Assembly (NCBI GenBank): GCA_934718085.1
Contig: CAKUZL010000003.1
Coordinates: 1-64,000, forward strand
Source: an uncultured Candidatus Melainabacteria bacterium
GTDB lineage: Bacteria; Cyanobacteriota; Vampirovibrionia; Gastranaerophilales; Gastranaerophilaceae
Direction: 5' to 3'
Length of the DNA stretch: 64,000 nt
Below the pieces are notes generated by a model. That model did no database searches. It saw nothing but the letters and a program-made list of their open reading frames with translations, and was not told where the DNA came from. A program made the translations under genes and the position numbers. Below are positions 59,945 through 64,000 of the stretch, one piece after another. The stretch's first letter is position 1. Every line of letters starts with the position of its first letter.

Positions 59945-61354
59945 ATGAACACTGTATTGTCTAAGGAATTTATTTCTGATAAACTTGTCTCGATTTTAGG
60001 CTCGGACAAGGTTTTGCGCGATTCTTCGCAATGTCTGTGTTCGTCTTTCGATTCGACGAACATCGCGGATGACGTTGTTATTTGTTCCGCGGTAGTTTTG
60101 CCCGAATCAATCGAAGATATCGTGAACGTCATGAAATTTGCTTACGAATATGAAGTTCCCGTTGTCGCAAGAGGCGCGGGGACAAACCTTGTCGGAGCAT
60201 GTCTGCCGAAAAAAGGCGGAATTGTCATGGACTTTTCGAGGATGAACCGAATTTTGGAAATTAATCCCGAAAATCTTACCGCAACGGTCGAACCCGGAGT
60301 AGTTTCGTCGGTTTTTGCAAAGGAAGTCGAAAAATTAGGGCTTTACTATCCTCCGGACCCTTCAAACCATGCCGTTTCTACAATCGGAGGTGCCGTCGCG
60401 TTGTGTTCGGGCGGTCCCCATTCGTTTAAATACGGCACGACAAAAGATTTTGTAATCGATTTGAAGGTCGTTTGCGCGGACGGAAGGGTTATGAACACGG
60501 GTTCGAAATGTCCCAAAAACGTTACGGGGTATGACTTGACGAGATTGTTTGTCGGCTCGGAAGGTACCCTCGGGATAATATCGGAAATTACGGTAAAATT
60601 AATTCCCAAACCTTTGAAAAAGCGGGTTATGATTGCGTATTTCGATACTCTTACGGATGCAGGAAAAACAGTCAACACGATTATCGAAAACCTTGTAACA
60701 CCCGCCGTTACGGACTTGATGGACTACAATACTTTGAATACCATTGAAAAATTCATGCCTACCGGCTTGAAAACCGACAGCGCGGCGGCTTTGCTTATAG
60801 AAACCGACGGTGCAAACCCCGAAAATGACGAAAAACTTGTTGTTGAAGCCTGCAAAAAAAATAACGCGTCGTTTATTCAAACTTCGGATACTCCCGAAAT
60901 CGAAGAAAAAATCTGGATTGCGAGACGTTCGTCTTTCGCTGCGATGGCAAGACTTGCGCCAAACGTTTCCGCCGATGATTTTGTCGTTCCGAGGGAAAAT
61001 ATCGTTCCCGAAATCGAAGGAATAAAACGAATTTGTGAGAAATACAACCTGAAAGTCGGAATAATGGGGCATATCGCGGACGGTAACATTCATCCGAATA
61101 TTGCGCTTGATTTGAGCAACGAAACCGAGAAGAACAATTTGAAGGAAGCTCGAAAAGAAATGTACGCGCTGACTCTAGGGCTCGGTGGCATGCTTTCGGG
61201 CGAACACGGAATAGGGTGTGAAAAATCGGCGTTTATGAGCTTAAATATCGGTGAAACGGCTCTTTCTTATATGAAAGCGATTAAAAAACTTTTTGACAAA
61301 AAAAATATTTTAAACCCGGGCAAAATTTTTGAAAACTTAGAGGAGGAAAAATGA
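59945..61354 (+). CDS. GlcD/DLD-type FAD-binding 2-hydroxyacid dehydrogenase
   Basis: A 469-residue FAD oxidase of the VAO fold. FAD motif VPVVARGAGTNLVGACLP and DPSNHAVSTIGGAVALCSGG; C-terminal cap with GIMGHIADGNIHPNI and GGMLSGEHGIGCEK. Substrates could be glycolate or D-lactate; sequence alone does not decide. It is not fused to iron-sulphur domains. ATG at 59945 is chosen because TATAAT lies six bases upstream, making the 6-codon longer TTG form untranscribed in part. Confidence 0.88.
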   Translation: MNTVLSKEFISDKLVSILGSDKVLRDSSQCLCSSFDSTNIADDVVICSAVVLPESIEDIVNVMKFAYEYEVPVVARGAGTNLVGACLPKKGGIVMDFSRMNRILEINPENLTATVEPGVVSSVFAKEVEKLGLYYPPDPSNHAVSTIGGAVALCSGGPHSFKYGTTKDFVIDLKVVCADGRVMNTGSKCPKNVTGYDLTRLFVGSEGTLGIISEITVKLIPKPLKKRVMIAYFDTLTDAGKTVNTIIENLVTPAVTDLMDYNTLNTIEKFMPTGLKTDSAAALLIETDGANPENDEKLVVEACKKNNASFIQTSDTPEIEEKIWIARRSSFAAMARLAPNVSADDFVVPRENIVPEIEGIKRICEKYNLKVGIMGHIADGNIHPNIALDLSNETEKNNLKEARKEMYALTLGLGGMLSGEHGIGCEKSAFMSLNIGETALSYMKAIKKLFDKKNILNPGKIFENLEEEK

Positions 61355-61665
61355 ATTTTATTATCGTAAATTGCACGACTGCGACAAAAATTAACGCAAT
61401 GGAAATCGCAAACTATCTTGTAGAAGCAAAACTTGCGGCATGCGTAAATATCGTTCCCCACGTAAGCTCGGTTTACGAATGGGAAGGAAACATTGTCGAA
61501 GGGCAGGAATTCTTATTGATTATTAAAACTAAAGAAAAACTTTTCAAAACCGTCGAACAGGCAATTAAAGAAAGACATGAGTACGCAATGCCCGAAATCG
61601 TAGCAACTAAAATCGAACACGGGAACAAAGACTATTTGCAATGGTTAAAAACTGCAACCGCATAG
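61351..61665 (+). CDS. cutA: Divalent-cation tolerance protein CutA
   Basis: A 104-residue CutA1 trimer protein: NYLVEAKLAACVNIVPHVSSVYEWEG, EFLLIIKTKEKLF and HEYAMPEIVA. Its molecular role is still unclear, with links to metal tolerance. The ATG overlaps the oxidase stop (ATGA). Confidence 0.93.
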   Translation: MNFIIVNCTTATKINAMEIANYLVEAKLAACVNIVPHVSSVYEWEGNIVEGQEFLLIIKTKEKLFKTVEQAIKERHEYAMPEIVATKIEHGNKDYLQWLKTATA

Positions 61666-62486
61666 ACGCGGTATTGCTGAAAAAGCGGCTTACCGACTAC
61701 ATAAAAGCGACAGGAACCGATGTCCGCCTGAATACAAAAGCGCGCGGACATCACGGGTTCTGTACGGGTAAAAGGATTGACGTTTCAAAAAATCTTTCCG
61801 ACGAAAAAACGGTCGAAGTTTTGATTCACGAATTTGCCCATTATTCGCATTTTTTGCTTGAGCCCGCTCTTATCCGAACGGGCGGAAATTTGTCGGTATT
61901 GTTTGATATGCCTGACATCGACGGTCTTAAAGTCGAGCTGCGTGCTGTTACCGAACTTGTTTATGATATGCGTCCGCTCGAAAAAATAACCGCGTTAAAA
62001 TGTTCGAACGACGAAGAAGTCAGAATTTTGAGAACCGCCGTAAAAGCGGTGTACCCCGATTTTAAGTCGTCCGAAAAGTTCCCGCCGTTCATAAAATACG
62101 CCCGAAAATCAAACGCTCGCTGGCTTTTGAAATACGATGTCGTCAAAATCCCGGGCTTTTTGTTTTTTCAGCCGAAACTTATCTCCGTTAAGACCTTGGA
62201 CGATGATTTTCCGGGCATGCCCGAAGTTTTTAAAAACTATCTTCGACTGAAAAGTGCTCAACGTCGCGGAAGAAGGCTTTCTTCGCGAATTCGGGCAATA
62301 AATTCTTATTTGGACAAACCGGGCGAATTGTTTGCAAGATTTGTACAGGCTTACGTTTTATACCCCGAACGAACGCGGAGTCTTGCGCCTCGTGCTTCGG
62401 CGATTTTCGCAAAACTTTTATCGACCGATTTTTATCCCGGTTTGAAAAATTTTTTGGAACTTTGCGACGGGTTTACTTTTGAGTAA
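61641..62486 (+). CDS. Putative zinc metallopeptidase (HExxH)
   Basis: A 281-residue protein with a zincin motif, VLIHEFAHYSHF, at about residue 60, and a mid-protein ELRAVTELVYDMRP that could supply a third ligand. The second half is basic (LKSAQRRGRRLSSRIRAIN) and contains KPGELFARFVQAYVL, typical of phage- or ImmA-like peptidase tails. The precise family is not recognised. It overlaps cutA by 25 bases and converges with the anti-sigma gene (14-base overlap). Confidence 0.65.
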   Translation: MVKNCNRIDAVLLKKRLTDYIKATGTDVRLNTKARGHHGFCTGKRIDVSKNLSDEKTVEVLIHEFAHYSHFLLEPALIRTGGNLSVLFDMPDIDGLKVELRAVTELVYDMRPLEKITALKCSNDEEVRILRTAVKAVYPDFKSSEKFPPFIKYARKSNARWLLKYDVVKIPGFLFFQPKLISVKTLDDDFPGMPEVFKNYLRLKSAQRRGRRLSSRIRAINSYLDKPGELFARFVQAYVLYPERTRSLAPRASAIFAKLLSTDFYPGLKNFLELCDGFTFE

Positions 62487-62889
62487 AAACGTATAACGAT
62501 AATATTCCGGTAATCGCAATATAAAAAATTGTTAGTGTTATTACAATGTTTGCGATGATTTCGGGATAATAATCGTTATTTAACAGCTTCAGTTTTTTTA
62601 TCGTTTTTTTTGTGAAATCGCATTTGTGATCGTTGCTTGCATGTTCGACGGACTTTGCTACAATTTCGTTCAACCGCAATGCTTTTTCCAGCTTGTCGCC
62701 GTTTATCGGATTTTGCACCGATAATCCGTTCATTTTCATATAATCTTCATGAGAAAGTTCGTTGTCCGTGTAGGCATCAAGATTTCTCATGAAAAAATCT
62801 TCTTCGAGATTTGTTTTTGTGCGCTTTTTCGGAAAAATTGCGCCTAATATGCTTTTCAATAAATCATAATCGTTTTTGGTTTTTTTCAT
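62473..62889 (-). CDS. Putative anti-sigma factor with C-terminal membrane helix
   Basis: A 138-residue protein encoded two bases after the sigma gene. NLDAYTDNELSHEDYMKM resembles the opening of zinc-type anti-sigma factors (LSAYLDGELS), but the HxxxCxxC ligands are missing. A single hydrophobic helix at the C-terminus (about 112-134) would anchor it. AGGGG precedes ATG 62889. Its frame stays open through the sigma gene upstream, which is a shadow. Confidence 0.7.
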   Translation of the reverse strand: MKKTKNDYDLLKSILGAIFPKKRTKTNLEEDFFMRNLDAYTDNELSHEDYMKMNGLSVQNPINGDKLEKALRLNEIVAKSVEHASNDHKCDFTKKTIKKLKLLNNDYYPEIIANIVITLTIFYIAITGILSLYVFTQK

Positions 62890-62891
62890 TT

Positions 62892-63476
62892 TTACCCCTT
62901 CAAGCAATCGAGATATGGTTCCAAACACTCGCGAAGCTTGTTTCGCGAACGCGAAATTCTCGATTTGACCGTTCCCGGCTCGATTCCCGTCGCTTTTGCT
63001 ATTTCGTCGTACGTAAGCCCTGCAATTTCCCTCAAAACGGTCACTACTCTGAAGTTTTCGGGCAATTTGTATATCATCTCTTTTATGATTTTGTCCGTTT
63101 CTTCGTGTATCGTTTTTTCTTCGGGAGTTCTTCCCCTGTCGCAAATCTGAAGCGCAGGGCAGGTTTCGGAGCTTTCTTCTATCGATATTTTTTGAGGCAT
63201 GCCGCTTTGTTTGCGCATTCTGTCGTAAAAAATCCGCGTAACAATCGTGTTCATCCAAGACGAAAACGAGTTCGGATTTTTCAGATTTTTTATGTTTTTG
63301 CAAATTTTTATCAGCGCATCTTGAGTCATGTCCGCTATATCGTCGCAATCGGGACATAAATAATAAAAAGTCATGTATATTTTTTGTTGTTCGCTTTTGA
63401 TAAGTTCCTTTAAAGCCTTGTAATCGTTGTTTTTTGCGCGTTCTATCACCATGCTCATTTTTTTTGGTTCGCTCAT
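62892..63476 (-). CDS. ECF-type RNA polymerase sigma factor
   Basis: A 194-residue sigma factor. Region 2: YYLCPDCDDIADMTQDALIKICKNI and FSSWMNTIVTRIFYDRMRK. Region 4: LPENFRVVTVLREIAGLTYDEIAKATGIEPGTVKSRISRSRNKL. The linker has three cysteines (CPALQIC plus CPDC in region 2). It is transcribed with the downstream anti-sigma gene. Its signal is unknown. Confidence 0.93.
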   Translation of the reverse strand: MSEPKKMSMVIERAKNNDYKALKELIKSEQQKIYMTFYYLCPDCDDIADMTQDALIKICKNIKNLKNPNSFSSWMNTIVTRIFYDRMRKQSGMPQKISIEESSETCPALQICDRGRTPEEKTIHEETDKIIKEMIYKLPENFRVVTVLREIAGLTYDEIAKATGIEPGTVKSRISRSRNKLRECLEPYLDCLKG

Positions 63477-63591
63477 TATTTTTTCCTTTTTCGTTCCGGA
63501 ATTTTAGCTTTTCACAACGGTTAAAAAATCCCTCCGCGTCGTCTTTTTTCAAGTTAGCCGAAAAATTTTTTAAATTTATAAAAAAAATATA

Positions 63592-63620
63592 TTGACATTA
63601 AAGTTTGCTTATCATATATT
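63592..63620 (+). promoter_or_regulatory. Promoter of tRNA-Glu
   Basis: TTGACA (63592-63597), a 17-base spacer, TATATT (63615-63620). The tRNA begins 25 bases after the -10. Confidence 0.8.
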
Positions 63621-63645
63621 GTAATCAAGGTTGAGTTACCTGAAC

Positions 63646-63721
63646 GCCCCCATCGTCTAGTGGCCTAGGACACCTCCCTTTCACGGAGGCGACAGCGATT
63701 CGAATTCGCTTGGGGGTACCA
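63646..63721 (+). tRNA. tRNA-Glu (TTC)
   Basis: Acceptor GCCCCCA/TGGGGGT, anticodon arm CCTCC-CTTTCAC-GGAGG with anticodon TTC, T arm GCGAT TCGAATT-type loop. It encodes its own CCA, unlike the other tRNAs here. Confidence 0.93.
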
Positions 63722-63727
63722 TTTTTA

Positions 63728-63748
63728 AGAGCCGCAAGGCTCTTTTTG
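63728..63748 (+). terminator. Terminator after tRNA-Glu
   Basis: Stem AGAGCC/GGCTCT with GCAA loop (63728-63743) followed by TTTT. Confidence 0.85.
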
Positions 63749-63772
63749 CGTATTATGACTTAGGATTTTATT

Positions 63773-64000
63773 ATGCTTTCTTTTTTTGCAAATTTACCCG
63801 ATTTTGTTACGGATGCCTTTAATGATTCGTTTGCGGCATTACCGTTACTGTTTTTGGCGTTTGTTTTTATTGAGGTCACAGAAAACTTTTTTTGCGGCAA
63901 AATCAGGCGAATTACTTCGTCTTCGAGATTTGCGGGTCCGTTTTTCGGCGGATTGACGGCGATTATGCCACAGTGCGGATTTCCCGTTATCGCGGCGTCT
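63773..64000 (+). CDS. Putative transporter (PF11449-like), N-terminal part (3' end outside window)
   Basis: The 76 visible codons start MLSFFANLPDFVTDAFNDSF, then a hydrophobic helix and FAGPFFGGLTAIMPQCGFPV. The GP..GG..A..PQCG segment matches the family of putative arsenic/manganese efflux proteins with about 11 helices. The cysteine in PQCG is characteristic. A weak TTAGGA lies before ATG. Confidence 0.65.
   Translation, partial: MLSFFANLPDFVTDAFNDSFAALPLLFLAFVFIEVTENFFCGKIRRITSSSRFAGPFFGGLTAIMPQCGFPVIAAS

Noticed and set aside
62890..63552. A long frame joining the anti-sigma gene with upstream Lys/Arg-rich sequence
   Set aside because: It is the out-of-frame shadow of the ECF sigma gene; a Shine-Dalgarno and ATG at 62889 define the real start.

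Overview
This window reads as a chromosomal segment of an anaerobic, outer-membrane-bearing bacterium with moderately low GC and very AT-rich spacers. Anaerobic traits are an [FeFe]-hydrogenase maturase (hydG), a 2-oxoacid:ferredoxin oxidoreductase, an NfnA-type flavoprotein and many ferredoxin domains. Outer-membrane traits are a LolA-like carrier, an LpxL-like acyltransferase and an MMPL/RND exporter. Small N-terminal 'PSFKG'-type motifs followed by a membrane helix, heptamer tandem repeats and the overall gene mix remind me of non-photosynthetic Cyanobacteria (Vampirovibrionia/Gastranaerophilales). Elusimicrobiota is an alternative. This assignment is inference and needs a marker-gene tree. 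No rRNA, CRISPR array or insertion sequence was seen.

Layout. 1-3130: the end of a Cys-rich surface protein, a strong terminator, then a TM1266-type hydrogenase regulator and hydG. 3131-9613 (minus): one nitrogen-assimilation operon, glnA plus a three-gene ferredoxin-linked glutamate synthase. 9614-11755: an AT-rich region with large inverted repeats, mnmA and a DUF1836 gene. 11817-16765 (plus): a 2-oxoacid:ferredoxin oxidoreductase operon running directly into fabH and fabF, which suggests it supplies acyl-CoA primers for fatty acids. 16859-19127: tspO, then a DUF47/PiT phosphate uptake pair. 19186-30582: a two-armed type II polyketide locus of the aryl-polyene (APE) kind, divergent around a 29-bp gap. 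The arms carry two ketosynthases, a chain-length-factor-like protein, a ketoreductase, two hot-dog dehydratases (one fused to an AMP-ligase), two ACPs, a thioesterase, acyltransferases, a LolA-like carrier and an MMPL exporter. 30585-32408: two small secreted proteins and a FatA-type thioesterase. 32409-33219: a tRNA-Pro(CGG) embedded in partial copies of itself. 33220-36400: a 39-residue tandem-repeat protein and a membrane-anchored AAA ATPase, convergent.

36401-41160: an 18-copy heptamer array, then tRNA-Thr/Tyr/Thr-tuf, trxA, a phosphodiesterase, ispG and a small secreted protein. 41162-47048 (minus): the membrane arm of complex I only (N, M, L, K, J and an A-like gene), with several canonical proton-path residues changed. 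47158-53182: TPR proteins, tRNA-Gly/Cys, a large unknown, a GIY-YIG protein and a tRNA-dihydrouridine synthase. 53247-55142: rimP-nusA behind a leader terminator. 55159-59793: pilT, an AGCS symporter, an NfnA-type reductase subunit, a small Cys protein and a trypsin-like protease. 59909-63476: a GlcD-like oxidase, cutA, a metallopeptidase and an ECF sigma/anti-sigma pair. 63592-64000: tRNA-Glu and the start of a PF11449-like transporter.

Themes. The APE-type locus is the most attractive system: a compact pigment or lipid pathway with no visible aromatic-acid-forming enzyme, glycosyltransferase or methyltransferase. Several genes (chain-length factor, first ACP, GlcD-like oxidase and, less tightly, ispG) have TATAAT 6-9 bases before ATG and no Shine-Dalgarno, so leaderless transcripts look common. 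Two genes (the hydrogenase regulator and nuoM) have an ideal Shine-Dalgarno followed by ACG where ATG is expected.
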